A stretch of 64,000 nt of DNA from Sideroxydans sp. (GCA_027310725.1 DAIDAG010000001.1:19294-83293), one strand, 5' to 3'. Shown: positions 27,913 to 37,887, numbered from the stretch's first letter. Program-made: numbers and translations. Notes: generated by a model not told the origin, from the letters alone.

Positions 27913-30185
27913 CAGATCGTGCGCAACTGCCGGGCTGCCGCAACCATATTCCGCAGCGCCGGAATCACTTCCGCCCACTGCCGCGTCTTGAGACCGCAAT
28001 CCGGATTCACCCACAGGCGTTCCGCTGGAATGCGCGCCTCCGCTCGGCGCATCAATTGCACGATGTGCTCCCGGGTGGGAATGTTGGGCGAATGGATGTC
28101 GTACACGCCCGGTCCGATCTCGTTGGGATATTTGAAGCCATCGAAGGCATCGAGCAACTCCATGTCGGAACGCGAAGTCTCGATCGTGATCACGTCGGCA
28201 TCCATGTCGGCTATCGCCGCCATGATATCGTTGAACTCCGAATAGCACATGTGGGTGTGTATCTGCGTATCATCCTGCACGCCGTTGGCGGCGATGCGGA
28301 ACGCGTCCACCGCCCAGTCCAGATACTGCCGCCATTGAGCCTTGCGCAACGGCAGGCCTTCCCGCAAAGCGGCTTCGTCGATCTGGATCACGCGCACGCC
28401 GGCTTTTTCCAGATCCAGGACTTCCGCGCGGATCGCTAGGGCGATCTGGCGGCAGGACACCGAGCGCGGCTGGTCGTCACGCACGAAAGACCAGTTGAGG
28501 ATGGTAACCGGCCCGGTCAACATGCCTTTCATCGGCTTGGCGGTGAGAGATTGCGCATACTTGATCCACTCGACCGTCATTGCTTTCGGGCGGCTGATAT
28601 CGCCGAACAGGATAGGCGGTTTGACGCAGCGCGAACCATAGGATTGAACCCAGCCGAATTGGCTGAACGCATAGCCGTCGAGCTGTTCGCCGAAATACTC
28701 GACCATGTCATTGCGCTCGGGTTCGCCGTGCACCAGCACATCGAGTTCCAGGGCTTCCTGCTCGTGCACGCAGCGAGCGATTTCGGCCTGCATCGCTACC
28801 TTGTAGCCGGCTTCGTCGAGTTCACCGCTCTTGAACCGGCTGCGAGCCAGGCGGATTTCGGCGGTCTGGGGGAACGAGCCGATGGTGGTGGTCGGATAGG
28901 CCGGCAGATTCAGCAATGCTGCTTGCTGCCTGGCACGCACCGCATAGACGCTCTTGCGCCGACCGGATGCGGGTGTGATGCCCGCGAGCGCAGCCTTGAC
29001 GGCCGGATTGTTTACGCGCGCTGAAGCACGCCGGGCGGCGATGGCGGCCCGGTTATCCTCCAGTTCGGCGGCGACGGCAGCGCGGCCTTGGTTGAGCGCT
29101 GCGGCCAGAATCTTCAGCTCATCAAGCTTTTGCAGCGCGAACGCGAGCCAGGACCGGATTTCCGGGTCGAGCTTCCGTTCGCCGGAGAGATCGACTGGTA
29201 CATGCAAAAGCGAGCACGACGGTGCGATCCACAAGCGGTCGCCCAGCCTGTGGTGGACCGGTTGCAGCCAATCCAGCGTGGCATCGAGGTCCGTCTTCCA
29301 GATATTGCGGCCGTTGACGACGCCCAGCGACAGTACCTTGTACGAGGGCAGCAGATCGGCGAGCTGCGTCACCTCGCTTTGAGCATTGATGGCGTCCAGA
29401 TGGATGCCGGCCACCGGCAGCGTGCAGGCGAGATGCAGGTTGTCCTGCAACTGCCCGAAATAGGTTGCCAGGAGCAGCTTGACGCGACTGGTCTTGAGAT
29501 GATGGTAGGCTAATGTCAGGGCATGCCGCCACTCGGTGTCCAGTTCGGTGACGAGCACGGGTTCGTCGATCTGCACCCATTCCACGCCATGGGCTGCCAG
29601 CAGGTTCAGCAACTCGCCGTAGACGGGCAGCAGGCGCTCCAGCAACGCCAGCTTGTCCGAACCGTCCTTGGTCTTGCCGATCCACAGATAGGTCACCGGT
29701 CCAATGATGACCGGCTTGACGTTGATGCCTTGAGCCCGAGCTTCGGCCAGCTGCGCCAGCAAGCGGCTGGCGTCGAGCGCGAATTCCGTCGTGGCAGCGA
29801 ACTCCGGCACGATGTAGTGATAGTTGGTGTCGAACCACTTGGTCATTTCGCCGGCCTGCACGCCGCAACACGCATCCTGACTGACCGAGCGGCCGCGCGC
29901 GACGCGGAAATAGTTGTCCAGCGCCTCGCCCTGGAAACCGCGCACACGCTCCGGCAGGTTGCCCAGGGTGAAACTCATGTCGAGGATATGGTCGTAAAAG
30001 GAGAAGTCGCCCACCGGTACAAAGTCGAGGCCGGACTGGTTCTTCCAGTGCCGTTGACGCAGTTGCGCGCCCAGCGAATTCAATTCATCGCGCGAGGACT
30101 GCCCCTTCCAGTAGGCTTCGAGCGCGAACTTCAGTTCGCGTCCGGCCCCGATGCGCGGAAATCCGAGATTGTGTGTCGTAACCAT
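27912..30185 (-). CDS. metE: Cobalamin-independent methionine synthase
   Basis: About 757 residues from ATG 30185, preferred because GGAG stands 6 nt upstream; an earlier ATG at 30197 adds four residues. The N-terminal domain opens [23 protein letters not shown]. The C-terminal catalytic barrel has the zinc site [11 protein letters not shown] and PDCGLKTR, and also [27 protein letters not shown] and [13 protein letters not shown]. It transfers methyl from 5-methyltetrahydropteroyl-glutamate to homocysteine. It is divergent from metR, with a MetR-type palindrome between them. Confidence 0.97.
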   Translation of the reverse strand: MVTTHNLGFPRIGAGRELKFALEAYWKGQSSRDELNSLGAQLRQRHWKNQSGLDFVPVGDFSFYDHILDMSFTLGNLPERVRGFQGEALDNYFRVARGRSVSQDACCGVQAGEMTKWFDTNYHYIVPEFAATTEFALDASRLLAQLAEARAQGINVKPVIIGPVTYLWIGKTKDGSDKLALLERLLPVYGELLNLLAAHGVEWVQIDEPVLVTELDTEWRHALTLAYHHLKTSRVKLLLATYFGQLQDNLHLACTLPVAGIHLDAINAQSEVTQLADLLPSYKVLSLGVVNGRNIWKTDLDATLDWLQPVHHRLGDRLWIAPSCSLLHVPVDLSGERKLDPEIRSWLAFALQKLDELKILAAALNQGRAAVAAELEDNRAAIAARRASARVNNPAVKAALAGITPASGRRKSVYAVRARQQAALLNLPAYPTTTIGSFPQTAEIRLARSRFKSGELDEAGYKVAMQAEIARCVHEQEALELDVLVHGEPERNDMVEYFGEQLDGYAFSQFGWVQSYGSRCVKPPILFGDISRPKAMTVEWIKYAQSLTAKPMKGMLTGPVTILNWSFVRDDQPRSVSCRQIALAIRAEVLDLEKAGVRVIQIDEAALREGLPLRKAQWRQYLDWAVDAFRIAANGVQDDTQIHTHMCYSEFNDIMAAIADMDADVITIETSRSDMELLDAFDGFKYPNEIGPGVYDIHSPNIPTREHIVQLMRRAEARIPAERLWVNPDCGLKTRQWAEVIPALRNMVAAARQLRTI

Positions 30186-30240
30186 GCCTTGCTCCATGCC
30201 TGTCAGATAAAGAAGGGCGCATGGTAAGCCCGTCTGTCGA

Positions 30241-30263
30241 TGAAATATAATGGTATTATTTCA
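30241..30263. promoter_or_regulatory. Putative MetR operator between metE and metR
   Basis: TGAAATA (30241-30247) and TATTTCA (30257-30263) form an inverted repeat with a 9-bp centre that itself is partly symmetric (ATAATGGTATTAT overall). MetR sites contain TGAA and TTCA half-sites, and the position between the divergent metE and metR starts is the expected one. Confidence 0.65.
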
Positions 30264-30293
30264 ACAATCAATTACTTTAATTCATATGTTGCG

Positions 30294-31175
30294 ATGATTG
30301 AAAAGATCCATCTGTCCATCGTTCGCGAAGTGGAGCGGCAAGGTTCGCTGACGGCTGCGGCCGGCGTACTGTGTCTGACCCAGTCCGCCTTAAGTCACAC
30401 GATGAAGAAACTCGAGCTGAACCTCGGAACCGACATCTGGCTGCGCGAAGGACGCAGTCTCAGATTGACTCAGGCAGGGCAATACCTGCTGGGAGTCGCC
30501 GAGCGGGTGCTGCCGCAACTCTCCCATGCCGAGGAGCGCATGCGCCAATATGCGCAGGGCGAGCGCGGCACGCTGCGCATCGGGATGGAGTGCCATCCAT
30601 GCTATCAATGGCTGCTCAAAGTGGTATCGCCCTATCTGGCAAACTGGCCGGAGGTGGATGTCGATGTCAACCAGCGGTTCCAGTTCGGCGGCATCGGCGC
30701 CTTGTTCGGCTACGAAATCGATCTGCTGGTCACCCCTGACCCTTTGTACAAGCCGGGATTGCGTTTCGAGCCCGTGTTTGACTATGAACAAGTGCTGGCG
30801 GTCAGTCGCCGGCATCCCTTGGCGGCCGCAGCGCATGTCGAGCCGGAACAGTTGCTCAACGAGGTGCTGATCACGTACCCGGTCGAAATCGATCGCCTCG
30901 ATATTTACAACCAGTTCCTGATGCCGGCCGGCATCAGCCCGAAGCGGCACAAGGTCATCGAAACGACCGACATCATGCTGCAAATGGTAGCGAGCGGACG
31001 GGGAGTGACGGCATTGCCGCGCTGGCTGGTGGAGGAGTACGCGGACAAGGTGGGAATTGCCGCGGTGCGCCTGGGGCGTCAAGGCATTGCCAAACAGATA
31101 TTCCTCGGCGCGCGCGAGGCGGATATCGATATCGATTATCTGAAGGCGTTCGTCGAGCTGGCGCGCCAGCGGTAA
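30294..31175 (+). CDS. metR: LysR-family regulator MetR
   Basis: 293 residues from ATG 30294, which gives the standard MIEKIHLSIVREVERQGSLTAAAGVLCLTQSALSHTMKKLE helix-turn-helix start; an upstream in-frame ATG at 30240 would place the operator inside the gene. The effector domain contains the MetR-like ECHPCYQWLLKVV segment and the NQRFQFGGIGALFGYEIDLLVTPDP stretch. MetR activates metE with homocysteine as coactivator. Gene order and the palindrome match the classical metR-metE arrangement. Confidence 0.92.
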   Translation: MIEKIHLSIVREVERQGSLTAAAGVLCLTQSALSHTMKKLELNLGTDIWLREGRSLRLTQAGQYLLGVAERVLPQLSHAEERMRQYAQGERGTLRIGMECHPCYQWLLKVVSPYLANWPEVDVDVNQRFQFGGIGALFGYEIDLLVTPDPLYKPGLRFEPVFDYEQVLAVSRRHPLAAAAHVEPEQLLNEVLITYPVEIDRLDIYNQFLMPAGISPKRHKVIETTDIMLQMVASGRGVTALPRWLVEEYADKVGIAAVRLGRQGIAKQIFLGAREADIDIDYLKAFVELARQR

Positions 31176-31275
31176 ATTTGTTCGTCTTGCCTTCGATACC
31201 CTAGGCGCTACCGGTGGATCCGCAAGAAATTTTTTCCGGGGGCAACATTATCCTGGATGCAGTCCCCGCCGATGT

Positions 31276-33288
31276 TCACTTGTCGTGACTCCCCGACAAG
31301 AATTCAGCCGCCGAATCTGCCGGCAGGGGCCTGCCATAAAAATACCCCTGAACCTCATTGCATCCAAGTGCGTTAAGGAATGCCAATTGCTCTTTGGTCT
31401 CGACTCCCTCCGCGATCACCTTCATGTGCAGGCTGCCCGCAATCCCAATGATCGCCTTGACGATTGCCGCGTCATCCTGATTGTTCGGCAATCCCCTCAC
31501 AAAGGACTGATCGATCTTGAGCTTGTAAACAGGCAATCGTTTCAGGTAGCTGAGCGAGGAATAACCGGTACCGAAGTCGTCAATCAGCAACTTGACGCCC
31601 ATTTTCTTCAGCTTCTCCAGCACATCGAGTACCATATCGGCGTTCGACAGAAGCAGGCTTTCGGTCAACTCCAGCTCGATATACGCGATATCAAGCTCGC
31701 TATCTTTCAGAGCAGACTCCACCGAAGCCAGGAAGCCTTGTTGGCGGAATTGGACTGAAGACACATTGACGGCCACAGGCACTATCCTGAATCCCTGTGC
31801 TTGCCATTGCCTGGCCTGGAAACAGGCCTTCCGCATCACTTGCTCGCCGATCTGAACAATCAAACCCGCATCCTCGGCAACGGAGATGAATTGGTCCGGC
31901 GGCACCATGCCGCGGTCTGGATGGTTCCAACGCACCAAGGCTTCGAATCCCACCAGGGTATTCGTCGACAGGTCCAATTGAGGCTGGTAGTGGACAACCA
32001 ACTCGTCGTTTTTCAGGGCCTGGCGCAGTTCGTTTTCCATCAGCAATCGCTCGGCCGACATGACATTCATGTCAGTCGTAAAGAAACGGAAACTTCCCCG
32101 CTCGCCGGCTTTGGCAAAATACATCGCCGCATTGGCATTGGTAATCAGCACATCGGGATCGATGCCATGCTCGGGATAAATGCTGATCCCGATCGTGCAG
32201 GTGACAACGACCTGATGATCCGCAATGAGGAATGATTCCTGCATTTCTTCCAGAATTCTCTGTGCGGTCTGACTTGCGTTTTCGGGATGCTCGACTTCCT
32301 GCAGCAGTATCAGGAATTCATCGCCGGAAAGCCTGGCGATCGAGTCCTCCCCACGCACATGTCGGGCAAGTCGGTCTGCAAAATTCTTGATCAGCAGATC
32401 GCCGACAGGAAGTCCGAACGTGTCGTTGACCGATTTCAGCCGGTCAATATTCACCGCAAGCACGGCCAGCTTCTTGTCGTGCCTCTGGGCAAAGGAAATA
32501 GCCGTGGCGATCCGGTCTTTCATCAGGGCACGATTGGGCAGCCCGGTCAGCGGATCGTAATGGGCCAGGAAATTGATGCGTTCTTCTGCCGCTCTCTGGT
32601 CCGTGATGTCTTGCAGCGTTCCGAATGACCGTTGAACTTTGCCGGTATCGTCGGCTTCGACCTTGGCCCTGGCATGAATATGGCGAATCTGGCCGTCCGC
32701 GCGCACAATGCGGAACTCGATGTCGAATGGGCCATTATTCGTAAGGGCCAGGCTCATCCACTTTGCCAAGTGCGATTTGTCTTCCGGATGCACATAGTGC
32801 AAGAACGTTCCCGGGGTGGCCGTCATCGATTGGCGAGTCAGGCCCAATATCTGGTATGTCTCATCCGACCAGTAACTCGAGCCCGCGGATGGATCGTAAT
32901 CCCAGCTCCCAATATGCGCGAGTTGTTGGGCCTCGGTCAGTCTTCTGCCGCTCTCGACCAGCTCTGCGGTACGTCCCTGAACGATCTCTTCCAGATTATC
33001 CCGTTGCCACTTGAGCCTTTCTTCCGTTGCCTCCAGCGCATCCACGTGGGCATTCAGGGGGCGAAACATGAATATGTACAGAACGGGAAAAACCAGAGTG
33101 GTCAGCAGAACACCATCCAGGATAGTCTCCTGCAGATACGACATCCCCGGTAGTTGTTCGAATAAGATCATCAGGCTCATCTCGATAAGCATGATCGAAA
33201 TGGCGACAATGAGTAACAGCCTGAAGGGCGATCTTGAGGAGCGATCTTTAAGGTGATTTTTCTGCATTCCGGCGGCTTCTCTCAACAT
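31276..33288 (-). CDS. Membrane PAS-GGDEF-EAL c-di-GMP protein
   Basis: 670 residues. Two helices at about 22-44 and 56-76 bracket a short periplasmic loop. A coiled linker (EATEERLKWQRDNLEEIV) leads to a PAS/PAC domain at about 120-230 (GSWDYDPSAGSSYWSDETYQILGL). GGDEF at about 240-400 reads LSGDEF, with the first Gly replaced by Ser, and keeps an RGED inhibitory site. The EAL domain covers 415-660 with FEALVRW, ELTESLL, IDDFGTGYSSL, KIDQSFV and EGVET. SGDEF is found in some active cyclases, so cyclase activity is uncertain. The phosphodiesterase motifs look complete. Confidence 0.9.
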   Translation of the reverse strand: MLREAAGMQKNHLKDRSSRSPFRLLLIVAISIMLIEMSLMILFEQLPGMSYLQETILDGVLLTTLVFPVLYIFMFRPLNAHVDALEATEERLKWQRDNLEEIVQGRTAELVESGRRLTEAQQLAHIGSWDYDPSAGSSYWSDETYQILGLTRQSMTATPGTFLHYVHPEDKSHLAKWMSLALTNNGPFDIEFRIVRADGQIRHIHARAKVEADDTGKVQRSFGTLQDITDQRAAEERINFLAHYDPLTGLPNRALMKDRIATAISFAQRHDKKLAVLAVNIDRLKSVNDTFGLPVGDLLIKNFADRLARHVRGEDSIARLSGDEFLILLQEVEHPENASQTAQRILEEMQESFLIADHQVVVTCTIGISIYPEHGIDPDVLITNANAAMYFAKAGERGSFRFFTTDMNVMSAERLLMENELRQALKNDELVVHYQPQLDLSTNTLVGFEALVRWNHPDRGMVPPDQFISVAEDAGLIVQIGEQVMRKACFQARQWQAQGFRIVPVAVNVSSVQFRQQGFLASVESALKDSELDIAYIELELTESLLLSNADMVLDVLEKLKKMGVKLLIDDFGTGYSSLSYLKRLPVYKLKIDQSFVRGLPNNQDDAAIVKAIIGIAGSLHMKVIAEGVETKEQLAFLNALGCNEVQGYFYGRPLPADSAAEFLSGSHDK

Positions 33289-33527
33289 ATCGTTTCCGCA
33301 TTGGCATCAAACTCGCGGGACTCCCGGTTAAGGTAACTGAGCCCGCTTCCCGAAGTCAATCGGGCTCACAAGACACGACTCGAATGCCCATTGGTGGGGT
33401 TAAGAAGCGTTCGATATGATCAAGTGTCTCGGCACGACTTTCATTCGGATGCGGAAGGTCGGGATGCCCGCTCATTCCGGTAAAAGACCATGTCAGGCAA
33501 AGGCAGAAGCACGACGAGAACGGAAGA

Positions 33528-34832
33528 ATGGACGCACATGCTCCGATAGGGCATTATCGCGGCCAAAATACTTTGTCAGCGGAACGGCACTTGCAGTACA
33601 ACAAAAACAGGATTGATGCTTCTTTGCTTGGCAAAATTGTCCTTGCCCGCTTCCTGGAACTCCCTCTCCGGACATTTGACCGCTTCGTCGTTCAAGCGGG
33701 AACACCTGCCAATATTAGCGCCCTGAGTTCGTGGGTGACTGAGGGCTGCTTGGGAGGGGCGCAAGTGGCACATGAGGCGGCCGCAAAATCCATGGGCCAT
33801 CCATCCTCAGTTCTGGGAGAAGTTCGTGAAATTGGGGAGGAACTGACGTTTTTCTATCACCGCGATAGCTGCACGCGGGAATACCGGTTCAACGAAGAAG
33901 GCATAAGCCGCTTGATGTCCGATGCGGACTTTCCGCTGGAGTGGGGGCGCGTGCTGCGCAGATTGAGGCTCATCAATACTCGCAATCGTCTGACCCACGG
34001 GTTGATTCGGACGGTGGTGAACCTGCAGGCGGCATATTTGCGCACAGGACAAGGGATGTCGCTCTTGCCATTGACCCAGACAGACATCTCTGCCCGGTTA
34101 AGGTTGGAAGCGAATCTTTCGGTGGTGGCGGATCCTGGCAGGATATCCAGACTGGTGCGCGGATTGTCAATCATGCTGCCGAACAAGAAGGTGATACCGT
34201 TAAACACCTTGTTCCCAAAGCCTCGGCAGGTCCATTGCCATTTCATTGACCATGTGATAAAAGCCGAAAATGTATGGATGGCCGAAGGGGCTTTGCGCGA
34301 GCCGTTGACGGACACAGACGTAGCCGATGTTCTGGATCGCGAGTACGGTATTTTCGTGTCGCGGCGCACTGTGACCAATATCCGGCACGATTTGGGGATT
34401 CCCGACCGTCGAAGCCGTGGTCAACGCACGAACTATTTGGCAGCGACGGCGGAGTTTTCTGCATTGGTACCGATGACCCATCAAGCGCTGAGAACGGTAG
34501 TCCCTGCACATCCTGGAGTGTATGAGATTCAAGCGGCTTCCGCTTCATGGGATGATGAAGAAAATGCAATCTGGGCGACAAGGAGAAGTATGCCGACAAT
34601 ACCCCACGGTGTGGTTTATATCGGTTCGACGGGAGACTTGCGCAAGCGCCTTGCGGATCACTTGCGCGGCAACAGCGATAATACGTTGCTCCATCGGCAC
34701 ATCGCAGGCGGCGCTGCGCGGGTGCGATATCGCCTGCTCAGTGAAGAATGGCGCTTGGCGGAACGGGAGTTGTACCGGGTATTCTGTGAAACCTTTGGCG
34801 AGCCGCCGCTATGTAATCGCATGAGTCCATAA
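33528..34832 (+). CDS. Sigma-54-like core/promoter-binding region fused to a GIY-YIG nuclease-like domain
   Basis: 434 residues. Residues about 145-215 resemble the sigma-54 core-binding end and first helix-turn-helix (INTRNRLTHGLIRTVVNLQAAYL, then LPLTQTDISARL). Residues 222-295 match the DNA-binding region, with IPLNTLF, then AEGALREPLTDTDVADVLDREYGIFV and the RpoN box SRRTVTNIRHDLGIPDRRSR. The sigma-54 N-terminal Gln-rich activation region is absent. The C-terminal 105 residues carry GIY-YIG features: GVYEI (330-334), VVYIGSTGDLRKRLADHL with Arg373, Glu in AERELYRVF and terminal PPLCNR with Asn. I infer a protein that may bind -24/-12-type promoters or similar sites and cut DNA. No fusion of this kind is familiar to me. 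The neighbours are c-di-GMP genes, with no clear operon partner. Confidence 0.8.
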   Translation: MDAHAPIGHYRGQNTLSAERHLQYNKNRIDASLLGKIVLARFLELPLRTFDRFVVQAGTPANISALSSWVTEGCLGGAQVAHEAAAKSMGHPSSVLGEVREIGEELTFFYHRDSCTREYRFNEEGISRLMSDADFPLEWGRVLRRLRLINTRNRLTHGLIRTVVNLQAAYLRTGQGMSLLPLTQTDISARLRLEANLSVVADPGRISRLVRGLSIMLPNKKVIPLNTLFPKPRQVHCHFIDHVIKAENVWMAEGALREPLTDTDVADVLDREYGIFVSRRTVTNIRHDLGIPDRRSRGQRTNYLAATAEFSALVPMTHQALRTVVPAHPGVYEIQAASASWDDEENAIWATRRSMPTIPHGVVYIGSTGDLRKRLADHLRGNSDNTLLHRHIAGGAARVRYRLLSEEWRLAERELYRVFCETFGEPPLCNRMSP

Positions 34833-34909
34833 GAAATATGTCTATAATGTCACCGCTCGTCGAGGTTTCTGCGCAACTGAAAATTAAAGAATAACAGGTA
34901 AGGGAATCT

Positions 34910-37663
34910 ATGGAAGAAATCTTGCGCAAGCAAGCAAGCAAGCAAGCAAGCAAGCCTGATAGCAGTCTTGCTCCCACTTCCCTGCTCTGGACTGCGAGGC
35001 CGGGGATGATGCGGTCTCTCAATGAGAGCATCGCGATAGTTGTGCGCACACTGGGTATTGATGAAGCTGCCGTCGCCAGGCGCAAAGCCTTTCTGGAAAT
35101 TTCCGATGCCGATGTGGCATGTTTGCAGACGCTGCACGCATCTTTGCAGGGTAGAACGCCGGATTTCGTTGACGCCTTTTATTCCCATCTATTGTCATAC
35201 GAAGAAACCCGCCGCTTTATTCCCGATCCCCATGTACTGGAACACCTGAAGCAGACCCAGGCAGCTTACTTTGATAGCCTGACTGCCGGCGACTATGGGC
35301 AAGACTATATACATCACCGTCTTCGGGTCGGAGTTGCTCACCAACACGTCGGTCTCGCGCCGGAATGGTATTTGGGAGCGTACAGCAAATATCTGGCTGG
35401 ATTGTTCCCTGAAATCTGGCAGCGCCTCGATGCGAACCCGGAAGCATTTATTGCCACCTGCCAGGCACTTATCAAGATTGTCCTGCTGGATATGGGCTTG
35501 GCCATGGATACCTATATGCAGGCCAATTCGCAAACTATCCAGACCCTGAAGGAGTATGCCGACGTCGTATTTGCCAGCATTCCGGATGGACTGGTTGTAC
35601 TTTCGCCCAACCTCACTATTCTGTCCGCCAACAGGGATTTCCTGAAGCGTTTCGGACTGACGGAAGCAATCGTGCACGGTGCCTGTCTGACGGATGTGCT
35701 GGTGGCCGATGGATTGCGTGGGCGAGCCCTGGAAGTATTGGCTACCGGAGATGCCCAGCATGATCTGCCTTTCAGTATGGGGCTGGTCGGCAGTTCCGAG
35801 CGTAAGCCGATGAGCGTAACCATCGCTGGAATACGCCTTGCAGAAGAAGAAGAAGAAGAAGCGCGCCTGCTTTTGATTGTGAAGGACCTTACCGAAGAAG
35901 AGAAATTGCGTACAGCCGCATTGGAATCCGAACGGCGTTTCAGGGATCTTGCCGAAACTGCGCACGACGGTATTATCATGAGCGATTCAGAAGGGCAGAT
36001 TGTCTATTTCAATCGGGCTGCAGAGCATATGTTCGGCTATCGCCGCAATCAGGTCATGGCGCGGCCGATCACAATCGTTCTGCCGGAACTGTTTTCTGAC
36101 CAGTTGGAAGAAAGAAGGCGGCGCACGGCGGTGTGGGAGGCTTTGGGGAAACGCCGTGATGATACCGTCTTCATGGTGGAGGGCTCTAGCAGCGCCTTCA
36201 AAGGCGCCAAGGGCGAGATTATTACCTATATGTTGCGAGACCTGACCGAGCGCAAACAATTCGAGAACCAGTTGATGCATCTGGCGCATCACGATTCGCT
36301 GACCAATCTTCCCAACCGCAAGTTTTTCCGGGAACGCCTCGGCATCAGCCTGAACGAGGCGACGCTGAAAGGCGAACAGCTGGCGGTTCTGTTTCTCGAT
36401 CTGGATCGGTTCAAACTGATCAACGATACGCTCGGGCATACGATGGGCGACAGGCTGCTACTGATGGTGGGCGAACGGCTTGCCGGCTGTTTCCGCAGGG
36501 GCGACGTGCTGGCCCGCTTGGGAGGGGATGAGTTCGTGATGTTGTTGCAGGGACTTTCCGAAATACAGGATGCCGCGCTCGTTGCCCAGAAAATCCAGGT
36601 TGCCTTATCTCAGCCGTTTCAGCTGGAAGAACATGAGGTTTTTGCGGCAGCCAGCATCGGCATCGCACTTTATCCCTCGGATGCCACTGATGCGGACAGC
36701 CTCATCCGGTGTGCCGACTGCGCCATGTACCAGGCCAAAGAGCAAGGGGCGGGGTATCAGTTCTATCAGCCCGAACTGGAAGGCTTGTCGGCCGAACGGC
36801 TTGTACTGGAGAACAGCTTGCGCAAGGCCATGGAACGAGGCGAACTGCTGCTGCACTATCAGCCCAAGATTGAGCTTGCAAGCGGCACAGTGATCGGACT
36901 GGAGGCGCTGCTGCGCTGGAATCACCCAACCAAGGGCATGATCTCGCCGGACCAGTTTATTCCGCTTGCGGAGGAAACCGGGCTGATCGTCCCGATCGGC
37001 GAATGGGTTTTGCGGACAGCGTGCTTGCAAATCAAGGACTGGCAGCAGAAGGGCATCTTGATTCCTGTGGCGATTAATCTGTCGGCTCGTCAATTCAGGC
37101 ATCTGTCGACCGTCAGCGAAACGAGGGAAGGCAATCATCGGGAAGGACATGCAGAACGGGGCCTGGTGGAGACTATCGACAAAGTGCTTAGTGAGACGGG
37201 AGTAGATCCCTCCAGCCTGGAACTGGAGATTACCGAAAGCATTTTGATGCAGAATATCTCGATGGCGGCTAACATCTTGCAGGCGTTGAGCGGGAAAGGG
37301 ATGCGCATCTTTATCGACGATTTCGGGACCGGCTATTCTTCGCTGAGCTATCTCAAGCGTCTGCCTATCGATACCATCAAGATCGACAAATCTTTTGTGA
37401 GGGATATTACGACCGATCAGGACGATGCGGCGATCGTGGCGACTATTATCGCCATGGCTCGCAGCTTGCGCCTCAAGGTGGTGGCCGAAGGAGTGGAAAC
37501 TCGGGAACAGTTTGATTTTCTGCTCGAGCACGGCTGCGATGCCATGCAAGGCTATTTATACAGCCAACCGCTGGCAGCGGAAGACATCCCCCTTTTGCTA
37601 TGGAGGTCGCACAATTCCGGCACCCTGGTTACTGGCGAGAAATCGATTCCCGCAGGGGTATAG
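34910..37663 (+). CDS. Globin-coupled PAS-PAS-GGDEF-EAL c-di-GMP enzyme
   Basis: 917 residues. A globin-coupled sensor occupies about 45-200, with probable haem ligand His144 in VGVAHQHVGLAPEWY. PAS segments follow at about 215-325 and 345-450. GGDEF (LGGDEF, with the RRGD inhibitory site) and EAL (LEALLRW, ITESILM, IDDFGTGYSSL, KIDKSFV, EGVET) complete it. An insert of about 20 residues (VSETREGNHREGHAERG) interrupts the EAL domain after INLSARQF. The 5' end contains seven CAAG repeats (34927-34954) encoding Lys-Gln-Ala-Ser repeats. A second start, ATGATG at 35006, lies just after them. Confidence 0.9.
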   Translation: MEEILRKQASKQASKPDSSLAPTSLLWTARPGMMRSLNESIAIVVRTLGIDEAAVARRKAFLEISDADVACLQTLHASLQGRTPDFVDAFYSHLLSYEETRRFIPDPHVLEHLKQTQAAYFDSLTAGDYGQDYIHHRLRVGVAHQHVGLAPEWYLGAYSKYLAGLFPEIWQRLDANPEAFIATCQALIKIVLLDMGLAMDTYMQANSQTIQTLKEYADVVFASIPDGLVVLSPNLTILSANRDFLKRFGLTEAIVHGACLTDVLVADGLRGRALEVLATGDAQHDLPFSMGLVGSSERKPMSVTIAGIRLAEEEEEEARLLLIVKDLTEEEKLRTAALESERRFRDLAETAHDGIIMSDSEGQIVYFNRAAEHMFGYRRNQVMARPITIVLPELFSDQLEERRRRTAVWEALGKRRDDTVFMVEGSSSAFKGAKGEIITYMLRDLTERKQFENQLMHLAHHDSLTNLPNRKFFRERLGISLNEATLKGEQLAVLFLDLDRFKLINDTLGHTMGDRLLLMVGERLAGCFRRGDVLARLGGDEFVMLLQGLSEIQDAALVAQKIQVALSQPFQLEEHEVFAAASIGIALYPSDATDADSLIRCADCAMYQAKEQGAGYQFYQPELEGLSAERLVLENSLRKAMERGELLLHYQPKIELASGTVIGLEALLRWNHPTKGMISPDQFIPLAEETGLIVPIGEWVLRTACLQIKDWQQKGILIPVAINLSARQFRHLSTVSETREGNHREGHAERGLVETIDKVLSETGVDPSSLELEITESILMQNISMAANILQALSGKGMRIFIDDFGTGYSSLSYLKRLPIDTIKIDKSFVRDITTDQDDAAIVATIIAMARSLRLKVVAEGVETREQFDFLLEHGCDAMQGYLYSQPLAAEDIPLLLWRSHNSGTLVTGEKSIPAGV
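34927..34954 (+). repeat. Seven tandem CAAG tetranucleotides inside a coding start
   Basis: Seven exact copies of CAAG begin at codon 6 of the globin-PAS-GGDEF-EAL gene. A change of one unit shifts the frame. Loss of one unit leads to a TGA that overlaps the downstream ATGATG at 35006; gain of one leads to an immediate TGA after the repeat. Tetranucleotide tracts at gene starts are the hallmark of slipped-strand phase variation. Confidence 0.85.
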
Positions 37664-37849
37664 TCACTATCTGAGTTTCGGTAATTCGCAGATGTGGCAT
37701 AAATGCACAGCAGCTAGGTATTGCCGATGGTCAGCTGGCGCCGCGGCTATAGGTATTACCTGATTGTCCGGATATGAACGGACCGGCTCAGATAGAAATT
37801 CCGTCCGCTGAATACCCATAATCATTTCATGTGTTAGATGGATGCGAGA

Positions 37850-37887
37850 AGATATAGATCAAGATATATGTCTTTCGGCATATATCT
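37850..37887 (+). promoter_or_regulatory. Tandem AGATATAG motif (copy 1) and overlapping hairpin
   Basis: In the 438-bp gap 37664-38101, which holds no gene, AGATATAG (37850) is followed exactly 12 bp later by AGATATAT (37862). The second copy forms one arm of a 9-bp inverted repeat, AGATATATG (37862-37870) with CATATATCT (37879-37887), around an 8-nt loop. The same tandem spacing is found at 50266 and 53275. It precedes the hybrid kinase gene by about 215 bp. Confidence 0.45.

Noticed and set aside
30186..30240. Riboswitch (cobalamin or SAM) before metE
   Set aside because: The metE leader is under 60 nt and carries the MetR-like palindrome instead; there is no room for a riboswitch fold.
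34927..34954. CAAG tract considered as a CRISPR-like or structural repeat
   Set aside because: Unit is 4 nt with no spacers and it lies inside a coding start; it is a simple sequence repeat. I found no CRISPR array anywhere in the window.
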